Counted from the stretch's first letter, positions 46,875-56,119 are shown. The stretch is 64,000 nt of DNA from Microbacterium horticulturae (GCF_029094505.1 NZ_CP119108.1:1922001-1986000); one strand, 5' to 3'. Notes: a model not told the origin generated them from the letters alone. Translations and numbers: made by a program.

Positions 46875-48083
46875 ATGGCACGCTCACCTCTCACTCTAGC
46901 GGCGACAGTGACTTCAGCCCTGCGGGAGGCCAGCGTCGTCGACGTGCGCATTCTCAGCGAGAACGCTGCCGGGCGCTTCGATTCGGCGTACGCCACTCTG
47001 GGCGATGGCAGCCGCGTCGTCGTGCGGGCTGCGACCGACGCCGAGACGTCCGCCGAGCTCGGTGCCGAGGCGCGTGCGCTGGCCGCCCTCACCGACGGGG
47101 TGCGCAGTCTGCTGCCGTTCCGGGCGCCGCGTCTGCACGGCCGCGCCGCGCAGGGCGGGTGGACGGCGATCGTGGTGGACTTCCTCGACGGCTACCGAGT
47201 CGACGCCTCGCATGTGCCCGCCGGCCGCGGCGCCGCGACGTCGATCGGCGCCGCCATCGCGGCCGTGCATGCATTGCCCGAGTCCATCGCCCGCGGGGCG
47301 GGGCTGCCGCAGCTGACCGCTTCGCAGGTGCGCGACGATGTCTCGCGCTTGCTCGACCGCGTCGCCACCGTCCACCGCGTGCCGGTGTCGTTGCTGTCGC
47401 GGTGGAGTCGCGCCTTGGCTGAAGACCGTCTGTGGCGGTTCGAGTCGACGCTCACGCTCGGCGGAATAACCGCCGACGCGTTCCTCATCGAAGACCGCGA
47501 CGGCGTGCCGGCGGTCACCGGGCTGCTCGCGTGGCAGGGGCTGGGGGTGGGCGATCCCGCCGTGGACCTGCGATGGCTGTCGTCGGCTCCCGATGCGTCC
47601 GAGGACGTGCTGGGCGCGTATGCTCAGGCGTCCGTGCGCACGCCCGACGCCGCGCTGCGCACGCGCTCGAGGCTGTACGCCGAACTCGAGTTCGCGAAAT
47701 GGCTCGTCCACGGGCGGGACTCGGGTGACGAAGAGATCCTCGACGACGCCGTCGCCCTGCTCACCTCTCTCGCCGACACGGTGGTCGATGACGACCTGCT
47801 CGCCGAAGACGACCTGGACGTCGACGACGCCATCGCCCTCATCGGCCGGGTCCCGGGTGCGGCCGCCGCTGTCGACACCTCCATGCAGACGGATGCATAC
47901 GACCTCGATGAGACGTCGTTCTTCACCGATGAACTCGCGCCCGAGCACGCCGCCGTCGACCCCGAAGACGCGAACGCGACCGCACCGCTGCAGCTGGACG
48001 ACTGGACCTCGACACGCAACGAAGCGGAGAACGAGACGGATGCCGCGGCCGACGCCGCACTGCGCCGCTGGGCGTCGTCCTGA
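46875..48083 (+). CDS. Aminoglycoside-phosphotransferase-fold protein, likely pseudokinase
   Basis: 402 residues. N-lobe and C-lobe layout of the APH/choline-kinase fold is recognisable (VVVRAATDAE as the beta3 region, GVGDPAVDLRWL as the conserved C-lobe end). The catalytic HGDxxxxN loop reads LGGITADA (195-202) and the metal-binding Asp of IDWE is replaced in LLAWQ (A219). The last ~120 residues form an acidic, Thr/Asp-rich tail. Both catalytic Asp residues are absent, so phosphotransfer is unlikely. Its stop abuts the adnB stop; terminator hairpin lies just beyond. Confidence 0.8.
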   Translation: MARSPLTLAATVTSALREASVVDVRILSENAAGRFDSAYATLGDGSRVVVRAATDAETSAELGAEARALAALTDGVRSLLPFRAPRLHGRAAQGGWTAIVVDFLDGYRVDASHVPAGRGAATSIGAAIAAVHALPESIARGAGLPQLTASQVRDDVSRLLDRVATVHRVPVSLLSRWSRALAEDRLWRFESTLTLGGITADAFLIEDRDGVPAVTGLLAWQGLGVGDPAVDLRWLSSAPDASEDVLGAYAQASVRTPDAALRTRSRLYAELEFAKWLVHGRDSGDEEILDDAVALLTSLADTVVDDDLLAEDDLDVDDAIALIGRVPGAAAAVDTSMQTDAYDLDETSFFTDELAPEHAAVDPEDANATAPLQLDDWTSTRNEAENETDAAADAALRRWASS

Positions 48084-51000
48084 TCAGCCGCGCACGATCA
48101 GATCGTGCGCGACATAGAAGAGGGTGACGTCGATCTGATCGAGCGGAATGCCGTGCTTGGCATGGTAGGCGCGGCGGTACAGCTCCAGTTGCAGGAGTCG
48201 AGCCTGGCGCTCGGTGTCGTTGCGAGGCGGAGCGCCGGTCTTCCAGTCGACGATCTCGTAGCGATCACCGCGGCGGTATACCGCGTCGAGCTTGCAGATC
48301 GCGAGGTGTGGGGTGCCGTCGAGATCGTCGAACGGAAAGTCGATCTCCGTCTCCACTTCGATCGGCGCAAGCTGCGCCCACTCCGAACGGTCGAACGCGC
48401 CCTGCAGCGAACGCAGCGCCGCCGTGTCCGCATCGGCCGCGGCATCCGTCTCCCACAGCGCGTCGTCGAGCGAGCCCGACACGCCCACCAACCCCGACCG
48501 GCGCTCCACCCACGCATGGAACAACGTCCCCAGGCGCGTCTGCCGGTACGGACGTTCGGGCATCGGCCGGCTGATCGCGGCGACCGTGCCGGCGTAGTCG
48601 GCGACGAAGTCCTTGTATCGCGACGCGGGGATGCGCACCGGCGCGGACCCGCCCGCCGGCCGGGCGCGCGCCGCTCGCTCGGCGAGCAGCAGGGAGAGGT
48701 CGTCGTCGGCCACCGCCGGCGCCGAGCGCTGCGCGACACGCACGGCGGCCGCCGCCTCCTCGACGCGCTCCCGCCGTTCGCCGAGCGCATCCATCGGCCA
48801 CTGCAGCAGACGCCGTCGCCCCTCGAACGGGTTCTCGCCCGCTTCGCCGCCCGGTAGCGCAACATCCAGCGCCTTCGCGATCTCGATGAGGAACGGGCTG
48901 TGACCGCGCGGCATGGTCTGCCCGCCCCACGGCGACCCGGACAGGAGCAGGTGATCGCGTGCCCGCGTGACGGCGACGTAGGCGAGCCGCCGGTCCTCGT
49001 CGACCTGGCGGCTCACGTTCGCCTGCCGGAACTCCTTGATCGCCTTCACCATCTCCTGCTGCGTCTGCGCGCCGCGCCAGGCGAGCGTCGGCAGCCATGC
49101 CGCGTCGCCACGGAAGTCGTATGGCAGAACACCGAAACCCAGCCAGCCGCCGCTGTCCCGGGAGGCAGTGGGCAGCTCGTCCTCTACCATGCGTACGACG
49201 GCCACCGCGTCCCACTCCAGCCCCTTCGACCCGTGGATGGTGAGCAACTGGACGACATCGTCTTCGGGCGGCTCGGTACGCGGCGCGAACTCGTCGAGCT
49301 CTTCCGCGTGGTCAAGCCACGCGAGGAGCGAGGGCAACGAACCGGAGTCGTCGGCCGACAGGAACGCCTGTACCTCGTCGACGAACGCGCGCAACTGTGC
49401 GGATGCGATCCGCGCAGGACCCCGTGTCTCGTTCGCGGCCAATTCGATGTCAAGACGCAGTTCGAGCTCGATGAGACGTACCAGTTCACCGATGGGTGCT
49501 CCCGCCGCGCGTCGCAAGCCCGCGAACACAGCGGCAGCATCGCGCAGACGCTCGCGGGCGGCCGGGGTGAATCCGCTCAACCAGCCGTGGTCGTCCTTCA
49601 CGCGCAGCACGAAATCCAGTGCGTCGATGAGCGAGCCCTGGTCATCACCCGACGAAGACCGTACCCGTTGGGCGACGTCCGGTGTCAGTCGTTGCAGCGC
49701 GGCGTCGTGTTCCGTGATCCGGCGTGCAAGCTGCGCGAGAGCGCGCAGGTCTGCAAGACCGAGCGCCCACCGGGGCCCCGCCAGCAGCCTGATCAGCGCC
49801 GAACCCGCCCGCGGATCGCTGATCACCCGCAGCGCACTGACCACGTCGACGACTTCCGGCGTGGACAGCAGGCCACCGAGACCCAGGATGCGGTGCGGGA
49901 TGCCGCGGGCCCCGAGGGCGTCCGCGAACCGCTCCATGTGCTTCTTGCTGCGCAGCAGCACCGCCCCGGTGGTGCCTTGTCCTGCACGCGCGCGCTCGTC
50001 GCGCACGCTCTCGAACCACTCCGCCACACGCGCGGCTTCAGCGTCGACGTCCGCGGCCACCGCGATCTCCACCCGGCCCGAAGAGGCGCCCGGTCGCGGT
50101 CGCAGCGCCCCCACCTCGACGGGGCTGGATGTCGCAAGCGGGGCGAGCACGGCCGAGGCGGCGGTGAGCACGTCGGAGCTGTTGCGCCAGCTCGTCATCA
50201 GCGAGTACCGCCCGCAGTCGGTCTCGCGCGCGAAGGCGGTCGCGAAGTCGCCGAGGTTGCCGGCGCTGGCACCGCGCCACCCGTAGATGGCCTGATGCGG
50301 GTCGCCGACGGCCATCACCGTGGTGCCTGCGAACAGCCCCGACAGCAGCCGGGTCTGGGCGACCGAGGTGTCTTGATACTCATCCAGCAGCACGACGCGG
50401 TAGCGGTCGCGCAACTCGGCGGCCACCACCGGGTGCGACTCGATCACCTGCAGCGCGCCGGCGACCTGGTCGGAGAAGTCGATCACGCCGATCCGCCGCT
50501 TCTGCACGGCGTATTCGCGTGCGAGTCCCACGAGAACCTCGAGCGCGTCGACGTTCGTGCACACTTTGCGCACGTCACCGTGCACAACGGTCCGCCTGTT
50601 CTCGGAGGGGAGCTCGAGAATGTGCCGGAACTGTGCGGGAAACGCCTCCAGAAGGTCGAGGTCCACGAGATTGTCGACACCGTCGCGCGCTATCCGCAGC
50701 GCTGCGTCGATGATCGTGCGGACGGCCCGGTCGATGCCCTCCAGCCGGTCGTCGTCGCTGTCGAGGACGACCCGCCGCATCCGCAGCCATGCCGCCGACT
50801 CGCTCATCACGGCCGCCTCGGGATCGCGTCCGATCCGCACGGCGTTCTCGCGCACGATGCTGTCGGCGAAGCTGTTGTAGGTGGCCACGGTAGGCCGATG
50901 CAGCAGGCTCTCGCCGTCATCGGATGCCGCGGCCGCCCCGACTCTCTCGGCCAGCAACGCCATCTGCGCGCGCCGCGCCCGGTCGGGCTCCCCGCCGCGC

Positions 51001-51356
51001 TCGAGCCGTGCGAACACGTCGAGCTCCCCCGCCGCGTGGAGTGCCGGAAGGTGCGCGAGCAACCCGTGCTGCTCGAACTCCGCTAGGCGCGCCAGCCTGC
51101 GCTGGATGCGCTCGGCCAGCTCGCCCGCGGCCTTGCGGGTGAAGGTGAGGCCGAGGACCTGGTCGCGGCGCACGATGCGGTTCGCCACCAGCCATACGAC
51201 GCGGGCGGCCATCGTCTCGGTCTTTCCGCTCCCGGCGCCCGCGACCACCAGCGCCGGCTGCAACGGCGACGAGATCACCTCGACCTGCTCGTCGGTGGGG
51301 GGAAACTGGCCCAGCGCCGCCGCGATCACCTGCGGCGAGAGGATCGCTTCGGTCAC
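48084..51356 (-). CDS. adnB: AdnB-like helicase-nuclease subunit
   Basis: 1090 residues, the lead motor-nuclease of the AdnAB double-strand-break resection complex. Walker A AGAGSGKT (39-46), VVLLDEYQDTS (motif II), GDPHQAIYGWRG (motif III), SKGLEWDAV (V) and LAYVAVTRARDHL (VI). The C-terminal RecB-type nuclease has LFHAWVE, LDAVYR and IVDWKTG. GTG start overlaps the adnA stop (GTGA, 51353-51356). The final codons are part of a perfect hairpin. Works with AdnA, in the mycobacterial order. Confidence 0.93.
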   Translation of the reverse strand: MTEAILSPQVIAAALGQFPPTDEQVEVISSPLQPALVVAGAGSGKTETMAARVVWLVANRIVRRDQVLGLTFTRKAAGELAERIQRRLARLAEFEQHGLLAHLPALHAAGELDVFARLERGGEPDRARRAQMALLAERVGAAAASDDGESLLHRPTVATYNSFADSIVRENAVRIGRDPEAAVMSESAAWLRMRRVVLDSDDDRLEGIDRAVRTIIDAALRIARDGVDNLVDLDLLEAFPAQFRHILELPSENRRTVVHGDVRKVCTNVDALEVLVGLAREYAVQKRRIGVIDFSDQVAGALQVIESHPVVAAELRDRYRVVLLDEYQDTSVAQTRLLSGLFAGTTVMAVGDPHQAIYGWRGASAGNLGDFATAFARETDCGRYSLMTSWRNSSDVLTAASAVLAPLATSSPVEVGALRPRPGASSGRVEIAVAADVDAEAARVAEWFESVRDERARAGQGTTGAVLLRSKKHMERFADALGARGIPHRILGLGGLLSTPEVVDVVSALRVISDPRAGSALIRLLAGPRWALGLADLRALAQLARRITEHDAALQRLTPDVAQRVRSSSGDDQGSLIDALDFVLRVKDDHGWLSGFTPAARERLRDAAAVFAGLRRAAGAPIGELVRLIELELRLDIELAANETRGPARIASAQLRAFVDEVQAFLSADDSGSLPSLLAWLDHAEELDEFAPRTEPPEDDVVQLLTIHGSKGLEWDAVAVVRMVEDELPTASRDSGGWLGFGVLPYDFRGDAAWLPTLAWRGAQTQQEMVKAIKEFRQANVSRQVDEDRRLAYVAVTRARDHLLLSGSPWGGQTMPRGHSPFLIEIAKALDVALPGGEAGENPFEGRRRLLQWPMDALGERRERVEEAAAAVRVAQRSAPAVADDDLSLLLAERAARARPAGGSAPVRIPASRYKDFVADYAGTVAAISRPMPERPYRQTRLGTLFHAWVERRSGLVGVSGSLDDALWETDAAADADTAALRSLQGAFDRSEWAQLAPIEVETEIDFPFDDLDGTPHLAICKLDAVYRRGDRYEIVDWKTGAPPRNDTERQARLLQLELYRRAYHAKHGIPLDQIDVTLFYVAHDLIVRG
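48089..48111 (+). terminator. Perfect hairpin between convergent pseudokinase and adnB
   Basis: 10-bp perfect stem (48089-48098 and 48102-48111) with a 3-base loop, beginning 5 bases after the pseudokinase stop. It lies within the last codons of adnB (antisense), so one DNA segment serves as 3' coding end and as terminator. No T-run follows. Confidence 0.6.
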
Positions 51357-54300
51357 GATGCGCTCACCGCCGGAATGGTGTGGATGCCGCACAGCCCGTA
51401 GCTGTGGTCGGCACGACAGTGCTCTTCCACCGGCGCGTCGAACCTCGTCGCCCGCATGACGTCGACGGCGGCGTGGATGCGCTGTTCGAACAGCTCGCGA
51501 CGCACCTCATCGAAGGGCGGTTGTGTCGGCTCGGCATAGTCCTTGCCGGTCGCGCTCGGGCGCAGCACCAGCAGCTTCGCACCGCCCGGCCGATACCCCT
51601 CGGTGCCGGCGATCACGCCCTGCTCGAAGGCGAGCTGATAGGCGGCGAGCTGCGGATTGTCGATGACCTTCTCGTCCTTCTGGGGCTCGTTCTTGCCGGT
51701 CTTCAGATCCACGATCACGACCCGCCCGGAGGCGTCGACCTCCACACGGTCGATGTACCCGCTGAGCACCGCACCGTGCGGCGCATCGCCGTCGATCGGG
51801 AGAGGAACCTCGAAGTGCGGCTCCGCGTCGAGCAGCCGGCCGCCCGCCTCTTCGAATCGGCGCAGATACAGTGCGAGACGCCGCACCATGTCGCGCGCCT
51901 GCTGCCGGGTGGCACGGTCGAGCCATGGCGCCTCGAAGTCCAGCTCGCCCCAGCGATGCTCGACGAGCTCCCAGAGCTGCTGCTCATCGGCCCCCTCGGC
52001 GTGCTCGAGCGCCGCATGGATGATCGTCCCCAGACCTGCGGTCATCCCGCCGGCGTCGCCGCCGAGGTCTGCGATCACCCAGTCGAGGGCGCACGTCTCC
52101 AGCGCCGCGAGTCGCGACGGCGAGACGCGCACGTCTTCGGTCTGCAGGTCCCGCAGCGGAGCCGTCGAGCTGGGATCGACCATCCCGTACCACTCGGCGG
52201 GGTCCGCACCCGCAACACCCGCCGCCGCCAGCAGTGCGAGCTGGCCCGCCGCGTGGACCCGACGCTGCGCATTGCGTGCCGCGCGGGGGTCCGTCAACGT
52301 CCGACGGTGCCTGGCGACCAGTCCGCGCAACGACATCGGATGCTCCGCGAGTCGCCCGGGCGGGGTCGGTTCGGGGAGGAGCTCGAAGAAGACGCTGGGT
52401 CCGGTGTCGTCATCGTCGACGGCGGTCACCAGCAGGTGCGCACGTGCCCGGGTGATCGCACGCGCGAACAGGCGCAGCTCATCGTGCATGGCCTGACGCC
52501 GCCGGTCGAAGACATCCGGGGCGCCCGCATCGTCGGCAGCGCGCCGCACCGCGTCGCCGAGGCGCCAGGTGTCGAGCAGACTGCCGCGCAGACGCGTGTT
52601 GGGCCACACGCCGTCCTGCACGCCCGCGACCACCACCGTGTCGTATTCCACCCCGAGTGCGGCAGCAGGCGTGAGCACGGCCACCGTGTCCGCCCCACCC
52701 GTCGCCTCGAGCCGGTCTTCTGCCACGTCACTGTCGAGAATGCCCCGGACGAACGTCAAGGGGTTCTCGGCTGCGGCATCCCCCCGCTCTCCGAAGCGCT
52801 TCGCGGCCTGGAACAGCGCGACGACAGCGTCCAGGTCGCGCCCGGCCTGCTCCGCGACCGGACCGGTGCCGCGAGCAGCGCGCCCCCAGGCGCGCTCGAG
52901 ACCCGCTCCGTCCCACACCGTCCAGAGCAGCTCATGTGCGGTCGCACCCTCTGCCAGCTGAGAGCGCACACGCGCCACGGTGCGGGCGAACCGGCCTGCC
53001 TGCCGCGCCTCGCGCATGTCGACGAGGTCGAACTCGATCGGGTGACGCACCGCCGACAACAGCAGTTCACGACCGCCCCGCTCGCCGCCGGCCCGCAGCT
53101 CTTCATGTCGAAGGGCGGTGCGCAGCCTGCGCAGCTGCACCGGGTCGAGCCCGCACGCCGCGCCCAGCAGCGCGTCGGAGACGACATCCGCCGTCCAGTC
53201 CTCGATGTCGGTGGCAGCCAGCGCGACCACGCGCAGCAGATCCTGCACGGGTCGCAGCGCGCCCAGGGCCTTGCCGGGACCGGCGGCACGCGAGGGCACT
53301 TCGCGCGCCGAGAGTTCGGCCTCCAGCGCGGCGACCTGGCGTGTGTCGTGTGCGATGACGGCACACGACGACCAGGCGACCCCGTCGCGCACGTGACGCT
53401 CGCGCAGCACCCGGGCGATCACGTCGTACTCCTCAGCGACCGACCGGACGAGCATGGCCTGCACCGAGCCGTCATCGGTCGCCCCGACCGGTGGACGCCG
53501 GTGGGAAGCACCCGCGGCGGTGCCGATGTGGGCGATCACTCTTCGGGCCAGATCGGTCTGAAAGGCGGTCGTGCGGTGCGGGGCGTCGAGCGTGTGCACG
53601 GGACCGAGAGCCGCCTGAAGCCGCGCGAAATTCTCCGGTGTCGCTCCGCGGAAGGCTCCGGTGCCGACATCGGGGTCGCCGAAGGCGAGGACCGCGGCGC
53701 CTCGCCCGCGGCAGGCCTCCAGCAGTTCGACCCCGCCCAGGGTGAGCTCTTGCGCATCGTCCACGAGGAGCACTCTGGGCAGCACGGCATCGCCCGCGCC
53801 GGTGCGCACGAAACCCACCGCCTCACGTACGAGGCCCGCCGCATCACGATGCGCACCGCGCATGTCGGCCCGCACCTGCAGGTACTCCACGAAGAACGAG
53901 GACGCCGCCCGCCACGCGTCGAGCTCGAAGCGCTCGCCGAGCACTCGCAGCGGGCGCGGCTCGATCCCGAGGGTCGTGCACTCCGCCAGGAACGCGCGGA
54001 CCTCACCACGGAAGCCCTTCGTCGCACGCACCTCGGGCGTCAGCCAGGCAGGCCAGCGGCCGTGCCCCTCTGCCTCATCCAGCGCGTCCCCATCGAGCAG
54101 GTCCTGAATGATCTGGTCTTCGTCGCCGCCGGTGAGCAGCCGCGGCGGCTCGTTGCCGGCGTGCACCTCGACGGCGCGCACGATGCGGAACGCGAAAGAA
54201 GCGACCGAGTGCGCGAGAGCCCCGGAGGTCGCGCGCCCGACCGCGAGGCCGAGACGATCGCGCAACGCGGTGGCGCTGGGGCGGGTCGGGGTCAGCACCG

Positions 54301-54493
54301 CGATCTCGTCGGGCGACACGCCCGCGCGCACGAGCGCCTCGACACGAGCCACGAGCGTGGTCGTCTTACCCGTGCCGGGCGCGCCCACGACCGTGCCACA
54401 GGCCTCCGGCGGAATGTCGAGCGCCGCGCGCTGGGCGGCATCGAGGACGGGGGTGGATGCCGCGGTGCGCGGCGTTCGGGTGGTGCTGTCCAT
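51353..54493 (-). CDS. adnA: AdnA-like helicase-nuclease subunit
   Basis: 1046 residues, partner of AdnB. Walker A GAPGTGKT (37-44); the Walker B equivalent reads LLVDDAQEL (Asp-Asp rather than Asp-Glu). The C-terminal nuclease has GTIIHAALEH, SGYIDRVEV and VIVDLKTGK with DNPQLAAYQLA, so its catalytic residues look intact. Cys residues at LETCALDW, EEHC and YGLCG could belong to an iron-sulfur site, but only three are apparent. ATG at 54493 is supported by the similarity boundary; the frame is open further upstream. Confidence 0.92.
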   Translation of the reverse strand: MDSTTRTPRTAASTPVLDAAQRAALDIPPEACGTVVGAPGTGKTTTLVARVEALVRAGVSPDEIAVLTPTRPSATALRDRLGLAVGRATSGALAHSVASFAFRIVRAVEVHAGNEPPRLLTGGDEDQIIQDLLDGDALDEAEGHGRWPAWLTPEVRATKGFRGEVRAFLAECTTLGIEPRPLRVLGERFELDAWRAASSFFVEYLQVRADMRGAHRDAAGLVREAVGFVRTGAGDAVLPRVLLVDDAQELTLGGVELLEACRGRGAAVLAFGDPDVGTGAFRGATPENFARLQAALGPVHTLDAPHRTTAFQTDLARRVIAHIGTAAGASHRRPPVGATDDGSVQAMLVRSVAEEYDVIARVLRERHVRDGVAWSSCAVIAHDTRQVAALEAELSAREVPSRAAGPGKALGALRPVQDLLRVVALAATDIEDWTADVVSDALLGAACGLDPVQLRRLRTALRHEELRAGGERGGRELLLSAVRHPIEFDLVDMREARQAGRFARTVARVRSQLAEGATAHELLWTVWDGAGLERAWGRAARGTGPVAEQAGRDLDAVVALFQAAKRFGERGDAAAENPLTFVRGILDSDVAEDRLEATGGADTVAVLTPAAALGVEYDTVVVAGVQDGVWPNTRLRGSLLDTWRLGDAVRRAADDAGAPDVFDRRRQAMHDELRLFARAITRARAHLLVTAVDDDDTGPSVFFELLPEPTPPGRLAEHPMSLRGLVARHRRTLTDPRAARNAQRRVHAAGQLALLAAAGVAGADPAEWYGMVDPSSTAPLRDLQTEDVRVSPSRLAALETCALDWVIADLGGDAGGMTAGLGTIIHAALEHAEGADEQQLWELVEHRWGELDFEAPWLDRATRQQARDMVRRLALYLRRFEEAGGRLLDAEPHFEVPLPIDGDAPHGAVLSGYIDRVEVDASGRVVIVDLKTGKNEPQKDEKVIDNPQLAAYQLAFEQGVIAGTEGYRPGGAKLLVLRPSATGKDYAEPTQPPFDEVRRELFEQRIHAAVDVMRATRFDAPVEEHCRADHSYGLCGIHTIPAVSAS

Positions 54494-54629
54494 CGTCTGC
54501 CACGGTAGCGCGAGCCGCCGACACCCGGCGCGCGCCCGTTCGCCCACAGCGTGCGCCGCAGACCGACGTCGCCTGAGAACCTGCCGTAGAGTCATGACGT
54601 ACCCGCACGGCATGGAAAGGCAGTGATCC

Positions 54630-54854
54630 GTGGAGATCCGCATTGGCATCGTGAACACCGGACGTGAGCTGAACTTCGAGACCGACGAGACTGCGGATGC
54701 CGTGCGCACCGCCGTCACGCAGGCGCTGGACTCCGGTGCCACGCAGGTCACGCTCAGCGACGCCAAGGGCAACTCGTACATCATCCCCACCGCCGGGATC
54801 GCCTACGTCGAGCTCGGCACCGAAGACGTCCGCAAGGTCGGGTTCGTCGCCTGA
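54630..54854 (+). CDS. DUF3107 small protein
   Basis: 74 residues, actinobacterial DUF3107 (M. tuberculosis TB9.4-like). Ubiquitin-like alternation of strands and helix: MEIRIGIVNTGRELNFET, an amphipathic helix, then GNSYIIPTAGIAYVELG. GTG start with GAAAGG upstream. Stop overlaps the next ATG (TGATG). Function unknown. Confidence 0.93.
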   Translation: MEIRIGIVNTGRELNFETDETADAVRTAVTQALDSGATQVTLSDAKGNSYIIPTAGIAYVELGTEDVRKVGFVA

Positions 54855-55144
54855 TGCAGATCGTCCTCGCTCTCATCTTCGGTGGGGCGGTCGGCGCGCT
54901 CGCGCACTTCACCGTGGGCGCGCGCGACTCACGGGGAGCCGCCCTCGGCCCCATGGTGGGCGCGGTCGTCGGCGCCGGAGTGTGGGCGGCCCTCACCTGG
55001 ACGGGGCTCGAGGCGACGAATGCCTGGCTGTGGATCGCGTCGCTGGGCGCGCCCATCGTCGTGGTGTCCGTGCTGCTTCCCCTCCTCGCGAAGCTTCGCG
55101 CCGCGCACGATCAGCGCCGGCGCGAGCAGCTCGGCATCGCCTGA
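54854..55144 (+). CDS. Small integral membrane protein (96 aa)
   Basis: 96 residues, three hydrophobic segments (about 3-20, 32-50, 58-78) and a basic cytoplasmic tail. Coupled to DUF3107 by start/stop overlap. A similar membrane protein follows DUF3107 in several actinobacteria; role unknown. Confidence 0.75.
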   Translation: MQIVLALIFGGAVGALAHFTVGARDSRGAALGPMVGAVVGAGVWAALTWTGLEATNAWLWIASLGAPIVVVSVLLPLLAKLRAAHDQRRREQLGIA

Positions 55145-55203
55145 GCGCGGGCCACGGAGCGTAGATCGGCGCGTCTGCAGCCGTTCGCGCCGCGGGTGCT
55201 GAA

Positions 55204-55241
55204 TCGTTCTGCTCGCGGTGTGTCGTTCTGTTCGCGGTGTC
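55204..55241 (+). repeat. Imperfect 19-bp tandem duplication
   Basis: TCGTTCTGCTCGCGGTGTG (55204-55222) is followed directly by TCGTTCTGTTCGCGGTGTC (55223-55241), two mismatches. Lies in the short gap between convergent genes; a more degenerate third copy may precede it. Confidence 0.7.
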
Positions 55242-55247
55242 GACCGC

Positions 55248-55961
55248 TCAGGCCGTGAACCCCATCGCCTGCATGCGGCGCGCGTGCCCGGCGAGCAGTT
55301 CGGTGAACACCGGCTCCACCTGTTCGGTGGCGGCGGCATCCAGCATCCGCTCCCTCAGTGCGCTGCGCGCGATGAGGATCGTGTCGCCCACGAGGCGCCG
55401 TCCCCACATCGCCAGCAGCGAGCGCAGCTCGTCGTCGTCGGCCGCCGCCTCGGCCACGAGGTCCACAATAGCCTGCCGGTCGTCGTCGGCCTGCAGGATC
55501 CGCGCGACGCGCGACCCCGTCTCGCCGTAGCTGTGCGACAGCGCGTCGTAGAAGTCGTCGAGCATGCCGGCGGTGATGTGCACCGAGAGCATCGTCTCGT
55601 GCCGGCGCACGCCGTGCGTCGCGGCTCGGAACGCGTCCAGCTGCTCACGGAACGGCAGCATGAGCGCGGTCGGGTCGCCTTCCCGCTCCCGGATGACGGC
55701 GACGATCTCCCGATGCTTGGTCAGTGCGGCGCCGGCCGCCTTCGACAGTGCCTCCTTGTGCGCGAGGTCGGGAGTGGTGGCGATCAGCTCGCTGAGCGTC
55801 TCGAAGAAGCCGAGCTGCAGGTATGCGGCCTGGCCGAGGAACGTGTCGACGTCGGGCGCGAGCGTCTCGAACGCGACGCGGATGCCCTCACCCAGCTCAT
55901 CCCGCGAGCGCAGCCGCAGGACACGACCCGCAGGCCGCCGTCTCTTGAACCACCCGAACAC
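55248..55961 (-). CDS. Ferritin-like-fold protein (Rv3210c-like)
   Basis: 237 residues, mostly helical. Hydrophobic-helix pattern with acidic/His residues (FLGQAAYLQLGFFETLSELI, TKHREIVAVI, RRHETMLSVHITAGMLDDFY) fits the ferritin-like/MiaE-related family known in actinobacteria beside DUF3107 and RhlE. Metal ligands may be partly lost, so enzyme activity is not assured. GTG start at 55961 precedes a basic segment WFKRRRPAGR; earlier codons run antisense to the helicase gene and are rejected. Confidence 0.75.
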   Translation of the reverse strand: MFGWFKRRRPAGRVLRLRSRDELGEGIRVAFETLAPDVDTFLGQAAYLQLGFFETLSELIATTPDLAHKEALSKAAGAALTKHREIVAVIREREGDPTALMLPFREQLDAFRAATHGVRRHETMLSVHITAGMLDDFYDALSHSYGETGSRVARILQADDDRQAIVDLVAEAAADDDELRSLLAMWGRRLVGDTILIARSALRERMLDAAATEQVEPVFTELLAGHARRMQAMGFTA

Positions 55962-56102
55962 GCGATACAGCCTACGGCCCCGGCCTGCGTCGGCGCGTCC
56001 GGGGAGGGCACAGACCCGCCCGGGTAGACTGGTGCGCGTCCCGGCGACGGATCGGGACCCCCGCGCCTGGCTGACGACGAAAGGGCGTGGACCTCTTCGC
56101 GT

Positions 56103-56119
56103 GGCGGTTTCACACCGCC
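56103..56119 (+). promoter_or_regulatory. Stem-loop in the 5' leader of the RNA helicase gene
   Basis: GGCGGT/ACCGCC stem with a 5-base loop, 25 bases upstream of the GTG. A TAGACT box at 56025-56030 could be the -10 of a promoter, which would give a ~108-base structured leader, as is common for cold-shock RNA helicases. Direct evidence is limited to the stem. Confidence 0.35.

Noticed and set aside
48900..51086. 728-codon plus-strand open frame opposite adnB
   Set aside because: Antisense shadow of the helicase gene with Arg/His-rich translation and no family features.
51380..54508. Open frame of over 1000 codons on the plus strand opposite adnA
   Set aside because: GC-rich antisense artefact: mirrors the codon structure of adnA, has no recognisable domain and no ribosome site.
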